Shown here piece after piece: positions 49,450 through 58,572 of a DNA stretch of 64,000 nucleotides. Source of the DNA: Oscillospiraceae bacterium (GTDB taxonomy: Bacteria; Bacillota; Clostridia; Oscillospirales; Ruminococcaceae); NCBI GenBank assembly GCA_017473015.1, contig JAFUNP010000016.1, positions 1 to 64,000 of the forward strand, read 5' to 3'. Within the stretch, counting starts at the first letter, position 1. Each line of letters opens with the position of its first letter. The notes beneath the pieces were generated by a model. That model saw nothing but the letters and a program-made list of their open reading frames with translations, searched no databases and was not told the origin of the DNA. The translations under genes and the position numbers were made by a program.

Positions 49450-49477
49450 AAAGGCGGGGTGCAGGCACTCCGCCTTT
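49450..49477 (+). terminator. Hairpin after the head-associated gene
   Basis: A 12-bp stem (49450-49461 with 49466-49477, one G-T pair, CAGG loop). Without a long T-run it may be a partial terminator or mRNA processing structure. Confidence 0.5.
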
Positions 49478-49494
49478 GATGTTAGGAGAAAGAA

Positions 49495-51192
49495 ATGAAA
49501 ATTTTTGATTTCAGTCTGCAGCTGAAAGGCGAGGAAAACAAGATAATCGGCAATGTGGTGCAGAATGACACTGCCAACCGATTTGTAGTGCGCCTGAAAG
49601 ACGGTATTACACCGTACAAGCTGACAGACACCGATATTATTACAGTCACTTACCGCAGGGGTAATGACACCATTGTGGCTGATGCAGTGGGTGATGGCCG
49701 TATTGCAGTAACCGACTACGACATGGGGGAAGTGACCATACATCCGCATACCAGCGCAGTGCTGAATGTGGGAATGGTGACAGCCACTGTGGAGGTGTAT
49801 GACAAAGCCGGCAAAAAGCTGACATCGGCCAGGTTTTCCTATACAGTGACACCAGATGCTGCCAATGATTCAGATGCCAGTCTTGAGGATGAATTTCCGG
49901 CACTGCAGGCACTGATAAGCTATATGGCTGTGAAAAATGATGAGTTTGAAACAGCTGAGGGTGAAAGGGAAGCGGCCGAAGCTGACAGAAAGCAGGCAGA
50001 GCAGCGGCGCCGGGAAAATGAAGCACAGCGACAGGCCAACGAAGAAAAACGCCAGGAAACTCTGCTGGAGATGGAAGGGCTGATAGAGGAAGCCAAAAAG
50101 CTGACCAGTATGGATGTGGAGGTAGTGAAAAACACTGCCAGTGAATACATACTGAGAATCACAGATAAGGATGGCAGCTTTGATACACCAAACCTGAAAG
50201 GCCGGGACGGCAAGGGCAGCGGCGATATGAGCAAAGCTGTGTATGACACTGACGGTGACGGTGTGGTGGATAAGGCGAAAGAGGCTGACAACGGCATAAG
50301 TGTTTATGACCATGAGGTGAACGGTACGGTGCATAAACTAATCGGTACAGGCAGCAATGCAAAGCTGAATCCGGTGGCAGACTGGCAGCCGGGAGATACA
50401 ATGACCATTAACGGCTATCCGGCATATCCTTACAATCAGCTGAGTGAAAACATCAGCGGAGAGGTTGTATTCAAAACACATACTCCGGTTTTCTTTTTCG
50501 CAGAATTTGTGGAGGACAGGTACAACTGTTTTTTTAGACTGGGCGGCGGTGGATTAAGTAAAAAGGCACTAGCACTTGCTACTGCCGTCGCTGCGGATGT
50601 AACGGCGGGTGTATGTTTTTACAGCGGAGATGAAAAATTGAGAAATGGTACGCTGCCGGACATCAGAGGGGAAAAACTCCATGCTGTGTACAAGAGCATA
50701 AAAAACGACGAGCAGCTGATACATTTTTCTGTGCCGCAGGCCGGCAGAGTTGACACCGGCAGTTCTTTGTACGGTACTTTTGCAGAGGTGGCCGAACTGA
50801 TAGGACTGACCGCCGATAAGATTATAGAAGGTAAAACAATACTGGGCATTGAAGGTACTGCAAAAACAAGTACAGGTGCAAACGGCACATTCACCAGTCT
50901 GTCAAACAGCGCAGGTGAAAATAATGTAGTAACTATAGATGTAGGGCTTAAGCCCACTGTTGTAATGGCTACATATATGTATGACAGTGCAACTACAGGG
51001 CATACCGTAATTTTGTATGACCAGGCCAGTCCTGATACTTATAAGCTGTGGTATGGCACTGTTGTGGGTGAAGAGAGAGCACGAGAAGCAGAAGATATCT
51101 TCGGCTATATTGAATTTACTGAAACCGGGTTTACATTCCGTGGTTATCACAATAGCAGCGGTGGTAAGCTGGTGCATTATGTATGCTATTGA
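49495..51192 (+). CDS. BppU-type fibre / receptor-binding protein
   Basis: The 565-aa protein starts with a BppU-like N-terminal domain (about 1-125, FSLQLKGEENKIIGNVVQND). A coiled coil (about 145-205, rich in Glu/Gln/Arg) gives a trimeric stalk. Beta-rich domains follow (from about 210), ending in a small tip domain (TPAS-like strands, KLVHYVCY). It would attach the virion to the host surface. AGGAGA precedes the start. Receptor unknown. Confidence 0.75.
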   Translation: MKIFDFSLQLKGEENKIIGNVVQNDTANRFVVRLKDGITPYKLTDTDIITVTYRRGNDTIVADAVGDGRIAVTDYDMGEVTIHPHTSAVLNVGMVTATVEVYDKAGKKLTSARFSYTVTPDAANDSDASLEDEFPALQALISYMAVKNDEFETAEGEREAAEADRKQAEQRRRENEAQRQANEEKRQETLLEMEGLIEEAKKLTSMDVEVVKNTASEYILRITDKDGSFDTPNLKGRDGKGSGDMSKAVYDTDGDGVVDKAKEADNGISVYDHEVNGTVHKLIGTGSNAKLNPVADWQPGDTMTINGYPAYPYNQLSENISGEVVFKTHTPVFFFAEFVEDRYNCFFRLGGGGLSKKALALATAVAADVTAGVCFYSGDEKLRNGTLPDIRGEKLHAVYKSIKNDEQLIHFSVPQAGRVDTGSSLYGTFAEVAELIGLTADKIIEGKTILGIEGTAKTSTGANGTFTSLSNSAGENNVVTIDVGLKPTVVMATYMYDSATTGHTVILYDQASPDTYKLWYGTVVGEERAREAEDIFGYIEFTETGFTFRGYHNSSGGKLVHYVCY

Positions 51193-51212
51193 TAGCAGAA
51201 AGGAAAAGAACA

Positions 51213-51475
51213 ATGATAGAAAGTGATTCTATAAGAAGACTGGCGGCAATATAGGCGGTTAGACAAACTACCACTGCTATATTTCAATATTTGACCAGAT
51301 ATATACAAGCTATCAGGGGCATACAGATATTCTGGCGAACGGTGGCCAGGAAGTAACGGGACCGGGAGTTTATACAATAGATGTGTCCGATATGACAGGG
51401 GTATATTACCTGTATGTACAGGTGGGATATTCTTATCAGAACTATTTTACAATATCCGAAATAACAACGATTTAA
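51213..51475 (+). pseudogene. Remnant of a tail-fibre tip domain
   Basis: An ATG at 51213 with AAGGAAAAG upstream gives only 13 codons. In another frame, 51263-51475 encodes a 70-residue segment (YHCYISIFDQIYTSYQGHTD, then GPGVYTIDVSDMTGVYYLYV) that looks like a fibre tip domain but has no start codon. It is preceded by an in-frame TAG at 51260. I read it as a leftover of a replaced or decayed fibre tip. Confidence 0.5.
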
Positions 51476-51504
51476 GGAGAAAGCAATAAAGAAAGGATAA
51501 AGAT

Positions 51505-51696
51505 ATGGCATATAAACTTATAGACAAAGAGTATTCACATACACAGGGAGGGTATGTGCAGGATTATATCTGTGATACTAATGCCGATGTGGCAAGCCTG
51601 CCAGTATGCCGGTGCGGCAGCAGTGCACTGGTAATAGACACAGGTGATGTGTATGTGGTGAATACCACAGGCGAATGGGCAAAGGTAGGTGGATAG
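51505..51696 (+). CDS. Small phage tail-region protein (63 aa)
   Basis: A compact beta-like protein (YVQDYICDTNADVASLPVC, then SSALVIDTGDVYVVNTTGEW) that commonly precedes fibre genes in gut phages. AAGGA-type site precedes the start. The next gene begins 1 base after the stop. Role unknown. Confidence 0.65.
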   Translation: MAYKLIDKEYSHTQGGYVQDYICDTNADVASLPVCRCGSSALVIDTGDVYVVNTTGEWAKVGG

Positions 51697-51697
51697 T

Positions 51698-53086
51698 ATG
51701 CTGAAAGATTTTTTACTGCGGAGAGCTGCAGGCAAAGGTGGCGGCGGTGCACAAAGCTGGAATGACTTGAAGGACAGGCCGTTTGGTGAAACAGAAGGGT
51801 ATATTTTGCCTGAAACTATTGTCAGTATGATAGAAGGTGAAGGAACGATTACAGGCGTTGAATTTTCACTGACGGTTGGTGAAGAATACACTGTCAACTG
51901 GAATGGCACGGACTACAAATGCACTGCACATGCGTACGGCGATGGAACTACTGATGTGGCGGCAGCGGTGGGGAACATTGGCTTACTGACAGGCGGTGAA
52001 AGCACAGGCGAGCCGTTTGTTATTATAGCTGTTTTTCCTGAATATGTTAGTCAGACAGGTGGTGTGACCAATATGGTATTGAATACCGATGGTTCCACCG
52101 GAGATATACCAGTTTCTATCAAGGGTAAAACACTTGCATACATTGACTCAAAATACATAGAAAATATGTATTATACCGAATCAAGTGTTAAAACATTAAT
52201 TTCAATAGTTACTGTTGCTGCTAATAATAGTGTGGAACTTGATGCGTCTTTGCCATTAATAGAAGGCAATGTATATACTGTTGCTTTTAACGGAACAAAT
52301 TATGAATGCACTGCGATGAATTATAATAACCTGATTTACTTAGGAAATCTTTCTTTAGTAGGCGGAGATATTGATACGGGTGAACCATTTTTTGTTGTAG
52401 TTACAGGAGAACAGACTGTAATTGGTCATAACCAGACAGAAGACGCTACTATTTCAGTTAGTGGTATGGTTACTACTGTCCATCAAGTCCCTAAAGAATA
52501 TATTCCTGATACATTTGCTACAAAAGATTATGTTTCAAAGGTTGCTTCCAGCACAGGACATACGCATACAATATCTGAAATTACTGATTATACTCCTGTT
52601 GTTGTAGACACATATCTTTCGACTACATCTATAAATCCAGTTCAGAATAAAGTGATTGAAAATTCAATAGCTGGTCGAAAAACTACAGGAAGAGTATTTA
52701 TTATTGATGGTGTTGAAGTGACTGCTAAAGAAGGAGCAGAAGTATTTAATAGCGTCACAAATAAAGCTTCAGGTGAAGATTCTCATGCAGAGGGTGCTGG
52801 CACAATAGCTTCAGGCTATGCTTCTCATGCAGAGGGTTCTGGCACAATAGCTTCAGGTTAAAGTCAACATGTACAAGTTAAATATAATGTTGAAGATATA
52901 TCTAATAAATACGCTCATATAGTAGGCAATGGTAATTATACTAAACAATCAAATGCCTATACACTTGACTGGGACGGTAATGCCTGGTTTGCTGGCGGTG
53001 TTGAACTGAACAGCCCTAACGGCACAAGATACAGAATAACTGTAGCAGACGACGGCACACTGACAGCAACAGAAGTGACAGAATAA
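51698..53086 (+). pseudogene. Tail-fibre gene interrupted by an in-frame TAA
   Basis: The first part (51698-52861, 387 aa) has repeated beta domains and ends in SHAEG-type head repeats (SHAEGAGTIASGYASHAEG). A TAA at 52859-52861 stops it. The same frame continues without interruption to a second TAA at 53084-53086. The continuation encodes SQHVQVKYNVEDISNKYAHI, VGNGNYTKQSNAYTLDWDGN and AWFAGGVEL, which is the normal ending of such fibres. One substitution would restore a 462-aa protein. Read-through is possible but simplest is a nonsense mutation. Confidence 0.75.
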
Positions 53087-53097
53087 AGGAGAAGGCT

Positions 53098-54402
53098 ATG
53101 ACATATATTTACGGCTCTGATGTAAGCAGACATCAGACAGATACAGTTGTAAAAGAGCTGGCGGCAGGGGGCAAGGCACAGTTTGTGATTGCCCGCGCCT
53201 CCATCGGCAGCTATACCGAAGATGCAAAGCTGAAAGTCTTTGCACCGGATATTAAGGCGGCCGGTTTAAAAAACAGCTATTATGCTGCCAGCTATGCAAA
53301 GAATGCACAGGAAGCAGTGGAAGAAGCAGACTTTATCTGTGACCTGTGCGAAAAGTACGGCAATCCGCCGGAGCTGGCAATATTCTTTGACTGGGAGTAT
53401 TTCTCTGCGAACTATATAAAGCAGCAGTTTGGCCTTGAAACCACACCGCAGCTGGTGCAGGCGGTGACAGAGGCTTTCTGCGAAAGAGTAAAACAGCGTG
53501 GCTATACTGCCGGTGTATATCTGAACAAGGACTACTGGGACAGATTCTATACAGATGCTTTCTTTGCAAACCATCCTGATTACAAAATCTGGTATGCCCG
53601 TCCCGGTTATTCAAAACCGGACAAGCAGTGCGACATCTGGCAGTACGGCAGTGACAATGGCGCAGATTTTGGCTATACAGGCGGTAATCTGGATAAGAAT
53701 ATTCTGCTGACGGGCTACCTGGAAGAAGTGGCCGTGGAACCGATGAAACCGCTGGCGGACGGCCTGTGCAGAATGAAGATAGGCTATGCCAGTGCCGGTG
53801 ACCTGAACAAGCTGAAAACAAAAATAGAAGGGCTGGGGATTGCCTGTGAAGCCGCTGACGGCTTTATCATTACAGGAGAAATGAGCAAAGGAGACCAGTG
53901 CTACATCATGGTGGACTGCAATGCCCTGGGCGTGCCGTATGAGGTATACAATCCACAGCCGCCGGAAGAAGAAAGTGCAAAGGACACAAATATCCCTTGC
54001 AAAGACTGCGCAGAACTGAAAGAGCGGATAGCACAGATGGAAGCAAACCACAAGGCAGAAACTGATGGTCTTTTTGAAACCCTTGACGGTTATATTCAGG
54101 ACATGCACCAGCTGAAAGATAAGCTGAAAGTTGCACAGGAGACAGCTGAGATTGCCCGCAGCCAGATGGAACATGACGATTTCTATATCCAGCAGCTGAA
54201 AAATAAAATTGCCGAACTGGAACGGGCGGTCGAGGACGCCCGCCCCTACGCGGAGAAAGCTGCGGCGCTGGAAAAAGAAAACGGTGTGATGAAAGAAACA
54301 ATCATCAGTCTGCAGGAACAGCTGGCAGAGGCAAAACAGCCACAGCCGGAAAAGAAATGCCTGATTGAAAAAATCTTGGATATTATTTTCGGGGGTGCGT
54401 GA
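53098..54402 (+). CDS. GH25 endolysin with coiled-coil C-terminus
   Basis: The 434-aa protein has a glycoside hydrolase 25 domain (about 1-205). Catalytic residues are visible in YGSDVSRHQ (Asp near 8) and FFDWEYF (Asp and Glu near 98-100). It cuts peptidoglycan between MurNAc and GlcNAc to release phage. A linker with small strands (about 215-285) and a long coiled coil (about 300-425) follow. A REP-like palindrome (copy C) is in frame inside the coiled coil, encoding RAVEDARPYAEKAA. AAGGAGAAGG precedes the start. Confidence 0.92.
   Translation: MTYIYGSDVSRHQTDTVVKELAAGGKAQFVIARASIGSYTEDAKLKVFAPDIKAAGLKNSYYAASYAKNAQEAVEEADFICDLCEKYGNPPELAIFFDWEYFSANYIKQQFGLETTPQLVQAVTEAFCERVKQRGYTAGVYLNKDYWDRFYTDAFFANHPDYKIWYARPGYSKPDKQCDIWQYGSDNGADFGYTGGNLDKNILLTGYLEEVAVEPMKPLADGLCRMKIGYASAGDLNKLKTKIEGLGIACEAADGFIITGEMSKGDQCYIMVDCNALGVPYEVYNPQPPEEESAKDTNIPCKDCAELKERIAQMEANHKAETDGLFETLDGYIQDMHQLKDKLKVAQETAEIARSQMEHDDFYIQQLKNKIAELERAVEDARPYAEKAAALEKENGVMKETIISLQEQLAEAKQPQPEKKCLIEKILDIIFGGA
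54223..54250. repeat. REP-like palindrome, copy C, inside the endolysin gene
   Basis: GGGCGG (54224-54229) pairs with CCGCCC (54240-54245) around a partly paired loop, followed by CCTACGCG as in the other copies. It lies in frame in the coiled-coil region. Confidence 0.65.
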
Positions 54403-54403
54403 T

Positions 54404-54475
54404 ATGGCAGGCGTACTGACAAAGATAATCAACTGGCTTTTGCCGGTAAGGGAATTATTTGATTTATTGCTGTAA
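54404..54475 (+). CDS. Possible 23-aa membrane peptide
   Basis: MAGVLTKIINWLLPVRELFD, then LLL, is an amphipathic or membrane helix between endolysin and holin-region genes, with GGGGGTG before it. It might assist lysis. The short length makes this uncertain. Confidence 0.35.
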   Translation: MAGVLTKIINWLLPVRELFDLLL

Positions 54476-54485
54476 AGAGGTGAGT

Positions 54486-54818
54486 ATGGAAGAGTTTCTT
54501 ATAACCGTGCTGGATAACCTGAAGCCGGCAGCGGCAACAGGGGCGATTCTGGTACGGTACCTGAAAATACAGATAGACAAAGCAAAGAAAGACCGTGAAG
54601 CCAAGGAAAAGCAGGAGATAGAATACCGCAGGCTGCAGCAGGAAATGGAGCACGCCACAGGCAGATATATCTTCTGGCTGGAACACGGTCTGGAAAAGCT
54701 GGACCCTGACCACAAATTTTTCAACGGAGAACTGAGAACAGCATATGAGGAGTACCAGTCTGCAGAGAAGAAAAAGAAAGAATTTGAGCAGGGTATTATT
54801 GCAAAACATGATTTTTAA
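54486..54818 (+). CDS. Hypothetical helical lysis-module protein (110 aa)
   Basis: A strongly charged helical protein (KIQIDKAKKDREAKEKQEIE) with a short hydrophobic N-terminal helix. GAGGTGAG precedes ATG 54486, so an in-frame ATG at 54459 is unlikely. It lies between endolysin and holin genes; a role in lysis or membrane attachment is possible. Confidence 0.55.
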   Translation: MEEFLITVLDNLKPAAATGAILVRYLKIQIDKAKKDREAKEKQEIEYRRLQQEMEHATGRYIFWLEHGLEKLDPDHKFFNGELRTAYEEYQSAEKKKKEFEQGIIAKHDF

Positions 54819-54823
54819 CGATA

Positions 54824-54854
54824 TAGCGGGACGATGAGGGCATCGTCCCCTACG
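54824..54854. repeat. REP-like palindrome, copy D
   Basis: A 9-bp stem (54828-54836 with 54841-54849) with AGGG loop, then CCTACGCG. About 30 bases are identical with copy B at 38872. It lies between two genes. Confidence 0.75.
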
Positions 54855-54874
54855 CGATGAAAAGGTGAATCGAT

Positions 54875-55258
54875 ATGACAGATAAAAGAATTCTGATGAT
54901 TGCTGTGGCAGCGGCTATGGTGATTGTACTGGGCGGTGTGGTGTATTACTACCGAAAAGAAATCAAAAAGGCACTGGAACAGCCAAAGGAAACAGCGGAA
55001 TTTCTGGCAGCTGAGCTGAAAGAGTTTCTGCACAGTGAACAGACCAGAAAGACCATTGGCGCACTGTGCCGCCTGGCTGACCAGCTGGTAGGTGGCACAG
55101 GCCGGGAAAGACTGGCCTATGTAAGCGGTAAGCTGTATGAGCTGGTGCCAGACCATCTGCAGAGTGTGATTACAATAGAAAAGCTGCAGGAAATCGTGAA
55201 CACAGTATATGCGGAAATCAAAGTATACATAGACGGTCACTGGGTGGCCGGACAGTAG
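54875..55258 (+). CDS. LLH-family-like phage holin (127 aa)
   Basis: One N-terminal transmembrane helix (about 6-25) is followed by a helical cytoplasmic part. GTGRERLAYVSGKLYELVPD and the late EKLQEIVNTVYAEIK resemble LL-H-type holins. Holins form membrane lesions that let endolysin reach the wall. Location 2 genes after the endolysin fits. AAAGGTG precedes the start. Confidence 0.7.
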   Translation: MTDKRILMIAVAAAMVIVLGGVVYYYRKEIKKALEQPKETAEFLAAELKEFLHSEQTRKTIGALCRLADQLVGGTGRERLAYVSGKLYELVPDHLQSVITIEKLQEIVNTVYAEIKVYIDGHWVAGQ

Positions 55259-55266
55259 GAGACAAT

Positions 55267-55644
55267 ATGGCAGTGAGACTGGAATGTACTCTGGAAGAAG
55301 TGATTGAAAGGGTGGACAGGCTGAAACCTAATCCCTATACAAGCGAGCAGAAAACAGAGTGGATAAACAAAGTGGAAGGTATGCTGCAGACTGATGCGCT
55401 GGATATTCCGGCGCACCAGATAAAAATACTGGACTGGGAAACGGATAAAGAAACGGAACTGCTGGCCAAGCTGCCACATAGCGACGTATACGACCATTAT
55501 CTGTTCAGTATGATCGATTACATGAACAGCGACATTGAAAGCTATAACAACAGCATGACAATGTTCAATACCATGTACAATATGGCAGTGAAAAGTATGA
55601 GAAAGAGCAATCCTGCTCATACACATTTTAAAAACTGGTGGTGA
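55267..55644 (+). CDS. Hypothetical phage head-tail region protein (125 aa)
   Basis: A helical acidic protein (LEEVIERVDRLKPNPYTSEQ, then KTEWINKVEGML) followed by a second helical pair with many Met and Asn. The WINxxEGxL pattern is common in small connector-type proteins. It is 8 bases after the holin gene and 4 before the next. A connector or adaptor role is an inference. Confidence 0.6.
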   Translation: MAVRLECTLEEVIERVDRLKPNPYTSEQKTEWINKVEGMLQTDALDIPAHQIKILDWETDKETELLAKLPHSDVYDHYLFSMIDYMNSDIESYNNSMTMFNTMYNMAVKSMRKSNPAHTHFKNWW

Positions 55645-55648
55645 TGAT

Positions 55649-57175
55649 ATGCAGTTACCGATTTTACAATCAGCGCCGAGAAACACAACAGTGAAAACGG
55701 TGCAGTTCGGCGGGATAAACCGTGGCAGCTATGCCAATGACGGCCAGCTGGCCGACAGTAAGAATATAAGCCTGGATGACTATCCGGCACTGACTCCCCG
55801 CAGGGCGAAAAAAGTGATACTGGAAGGGATGGAAAATCCGCAGGCTGTATATTCTTACAACGGAAAGCTGGCATACATAGACGGCACAGACTTTTATTTT
55901 GACGGTGAGAAAAAAGGCAGTGTAAGCCGGACAGAAAAGCAGATTACAGCCATTACGGACAGGATAATTATCTTTCCCGATAAAATGTGTTTTGATATTT
56001 CCGACGGCAAACTGACAGCACTGGAATGTGAATACAAGGCGACCGGTGCCACATTTACGGAAAACAGCATCACTGTAACAGGTGATGATTTTGCTTTTAA
56101 AGACGGAGATGCCATAGAGATAACCGGCTGCACAGTAAATAAGGGGAACAACAGGTCTGTGGTGATAAAAAGTGTGGATGGCAAGGTGCTGAATTTTAAC
56201 GACAGTACCTTTACAGCCGGAGAAGAGACTGCGGAAGTGACCTTTAAACGAAGTGTGCCGGATATGGATTTTATCACTGAGTACAACAACAGGCTGTGGG
56301 GTTGCAAGGGCAACACCATATACGCCAGCAAGCTGGGTGATCCGTACAATTTCAATGTGTTCAGCGGGGTGTCCTCGGACAGCTATTCTGTGGATGTGGG
56401 CAGCCAGGGAGAATTCACAGGTGTGGCCGCATATACTTCGCAGATAGTATTTTTCAAGGAAAACTGTATACACAAGCTGATGGGCACAAAGCCGTCCAGC
56501 TTTTCCATTGTGACCAGCATTGCACCAGGAGTGCAGAAAGGCTGTGAAAGAAGCATTTGCAATATACAGGACACTATTTTTTATAAGGCTGTAAACGGTG
56601 TGATGGCTTTCACCGGAAATATTCCGGAAAGTATATCTGATGTGCTGGGTACTACTAAGTATGTGGATGCAGTGGCTGGAGCAGACAGCGAAAAGTATTA
56701 TATCTGCCTGGAGGACAGCGACGGTAAAAAAGAACTGATGATATTTGATGTGGCAAAAGGGCTGTGGATAAAAGAGGGTGAGATTGATGCAATTGATTTT
56801 ACCTATCATCAGGGACATCTGTGCTACATAGACGGCAGCGACAAAAAGGTGTACAGCTGTAATCACCGGGAAGAGAAAGAAAGGTTTGACTGGTACCGGG
56901 AATTCCGGGAAACAGAAGAAAACGCAGTACATAAAAAAGGCTATATGAGACTGTACATAGACCGGGACTGTGAGCCGGACAGCGAAGTGAGAATACTGGT
57001 GAATTACGATCGTAAGGGCTGGCAGCTGGTGTATAACGGTATGTACAACCAGAGAAAAATAATCCGCGTGCCTCTGATGCCGGAAAGATGCGGAATATGC
57101 AGTTTCCGCATAGAAGGCAGAGGATATAGCAGAATTAAGTCCCTGACAAGGGAAGTAATTGCGAAGGGAGTCTGA
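55649..57175 (+). CDS. Putative tail hub/nozzle protein of a short-tailed phage (508 aa)
   Basis: The protein is almost all beta strands with repeated blades (YSYNGKLAYIDGTDFYFDG, then ITDRIIIFPDKMCFDI, then EYNNRLWGCKGNTIYASKLG, then YHQGHLCYIDGSDKKVYS). This is a beta-propeller pattern as in tail nozzle or stabilisation proteins of podophages. Its place after the connector-like gene supports this. No tail-tube or tape-measure gene is nearby. Exact role inferred. Confidence 0.65.
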   Translation: MQLPILQSAPRNTTVKTVQFGGINRGSYANDGQLADSKNISLDDYPALTPRRAKKVILEGMENPQAVYSYNGKLAYIDGTDFYFDGEKKGSVSRTEKQITAITDRIIIFPDKMCFDISDGKLTALECEYKATGATFTENSITVTGDDFAFKDGDAIEITGCTVNKGNNRSVVIKSVDGKVLNFNDSTFTAGEETAEVTFKRSVPDMDFITEYNNRLWGCKGNTIYASKLGDPYNFNVFSGVSSDSYSVDVGSQGEFTGVAAYTSQIVFFKENCIHKLMGTKPSSFSIVTSIAPGVQKGCERSICNIQDTIFYKAVNGVMAFTGNIPESISDVLGTTKYVDAVAGADSEKYYICLEDSDGKKELMIFDVAKGLWIKEGEIDAIDFTYHQGHLCYIDGSDKKVYSCNHREEKERFDWYREFRETEENAVHKKGYMRLYIDRDCEPDSEVRILVNYDRKGWQLVYNGMYNQRKIIRVPLMPERCGICSFRIEGRGYSRIKSLTREVIAKGV

Positions 57176-57177
57176 TT

Positions 57178-57510
57178 ATGGCAGAACAGATGCTGCAGCT
57201 GAAGATAGACCGGAACAAAACGCCGGAAGAGAATCTGAAAACTGTGGTGAAATTTATAAACAATATGGTAACTACCCTGAATCATGCTCTGAACAACATA
57301 GACATGGCTGATGTAAACAGCGAAAGCGGTGTAAGCCTGCAGGACCTGTATGCCCTGGGCGCGCTGAAAGGTGAGCCAGGGAAAAATGGTGCTGACGGCA
57401 AAAACGGCAAAGACGGTGTGGGAGTGCCGACCGGCGGAACAGCTGGACAGGTGCTGGTAAAGAAAAGCGATGATGACTATGACACAGAGTGGGTAGATAT
57501 ACCGGTATAG
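57178..57510 (+). CDS. Collagen-like tail protein (110 aa)
   Basis: A helical N-terminal part (about 1-60) is followed by Gly-X-Y triplets (GEPGKNGADGKNGKDG) and a short end typical of fibre knobs (GGTAGQVLVKKSDDDYDTEW). The triplets would form a collagen-like trimer. It starts 2 bases after the previous stop. Probably a short fibre or needle. Confidence 0.7.
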   Translation: MAEQMLQLKIDRNKTPEENLKTVVKFINNMVTTLNHALNNIDMADVNSESGVSLQDLYALGALKGEPGKNGADGKNGKDGVGVPTGGTAGQVLVKKSDDDYDTEWVDIPV

Positions 57511-57521
57511 AGGTAAAGGAT

Positions 57522-58520
57522 ATGGCAGAAAAGAAATGGTGGGAGAAAGTAAATGACTTTTTCCAGCCTATAACAAACGCGATAAAGGAAACTAAAAACC
57601 GGACACCGAAGACGGTGACAACACCGACAGCGGCTGTTAACACAATAAACAATTTTCTCCAGCCAGGCAGAGAAACAAATAATATTGTGAAAGAGACGAC
57701 AAAAAATCAGCCGGCAGGCAATGCGCTGAACTACAATAACATGGCAAGCGGTAATCATTCGTGGGGACTTCCAACTTATGAATGGATGGGTGAAGGTAGA
57801 GTCTCTTATCCGGGTAACAGTACATTAGGTTTTACTCCTTCGCCAACAGGCAGCGATGGCGGTGGCGGTACATCCTACGGCTACAGCGGTGGCGGCGGAT
57901 ATTCCGCTTATCCGGGATATGTAAGTCCGTATGAAGCGCAGCTGCAGGAAGTGCTGAACAGGATGATGAACAGGCAGCCTTTCAGCTATGACTATATGAG
58001 TGACCCGATGTATCAGCAGTATGCGAAAAGCTATGGCATCCAGGGAGACCTGGCAAGACAGGACACTCTGGGGGATGTGGCCAGTATGACAGGCGGCCTG
58101 CCGTCAAGCTATGCGGTGACAGCAGCACAGCAGGCACAGAACAGCTGGAACAATGCTCTCAATGATATGATTCCTCAGCTGCAGGATGCTGCATATCAGC
58201 GCTGGATGGGTAATTATGAGGCGGATGCCAACCTGGCAAACCTGCTGACCAGTCTGGACAGCATGGCATACGACAGATACAACGCTGACAGGAATTATAA
58301 CCTGGCGCTGCAGGATGCAAACAATCAGGCAAGACAGGTTGAGGTGACAAACAGCTACAGTATGCCGGAGGGTATGAGCTATGAGGAAATTCTGGACTGG
58401 GGCGCAAACAACATGGACGGAAATATGACGAGTGCGCAGCAGGATGCTTTCATGGATTATATTGAGAGACTTACAAGACTTGAAGAGCTGAGAAATGGTG
58501 GCAGTGTATTAGGTCTATAA
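57522..58520 (+). CDS. Putative internal/ejection protein (332 aa)
   Basis: A Gly/Ser/Tyr-rich disordered part (about 80-130) is followed by a helical region (VSPYEAQLQEVLNRMMNRQ, then MTGGLPSSYAVTAAQQAQN). The latter segment recurs in gut phage proteins located next to the giant virion protein. AGAGG-type site precedes ATG 57522; an in-frame ATG at 57489 overlaps the previous gene. Ejection role is inferred from position. Confidence 0.55.
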   Translation: MAEKKWWEKVNDFFQPITNAIKETKNRTPKTVTTPTAAVNTINNFLQPGRETNNIVKETTKNQPAGNALNYNNMASGNHSWGLPTYEWMGEGRVSYPGNSTLGFTPSPTGSDGGGGTSYGYSGGGGYSAYPGYVSPYEAQLQEVLNRMMNRQPFSYDYMSDPMYQQYAKSYGIQGDLARQDTLGDVASMTGGLPSSYAVTAAQQAQNSWNNALNDMIPQLQDAAYQRWMGNYEADANLANLLTSLDSMAYDRYNADRNYNLALQDANNQARQVEVTNSYSMPEGMSYEEILDWGANNMDGNMTSAQQDAFMDYIERLTRLEELRNGGSVLGL

Positions 58521-58525
58521 CAAAA

Positions 58526-58551
58526 AAGGCTGTGGAAAACTCCACAGCCTT
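58526..58551 (+). terminator. Hairpin before the giant gene
   Basis: An 11-bp perfect stem (58526-58536 with 58541-58551) and AAAC loop. No T-run follows, so it may be an attenuator or RNA-processing site. Confidence 0.5.
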
Positions 58552-58572
58552 AAAGCATAAAAGGAGATAGCG

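Noticed and set aside
52859-52861. Reassigned TAA codon in the phage
   Set aside because: Many other phage genes end properly at TAA with a close downstream start, so code reassignment is not supported.
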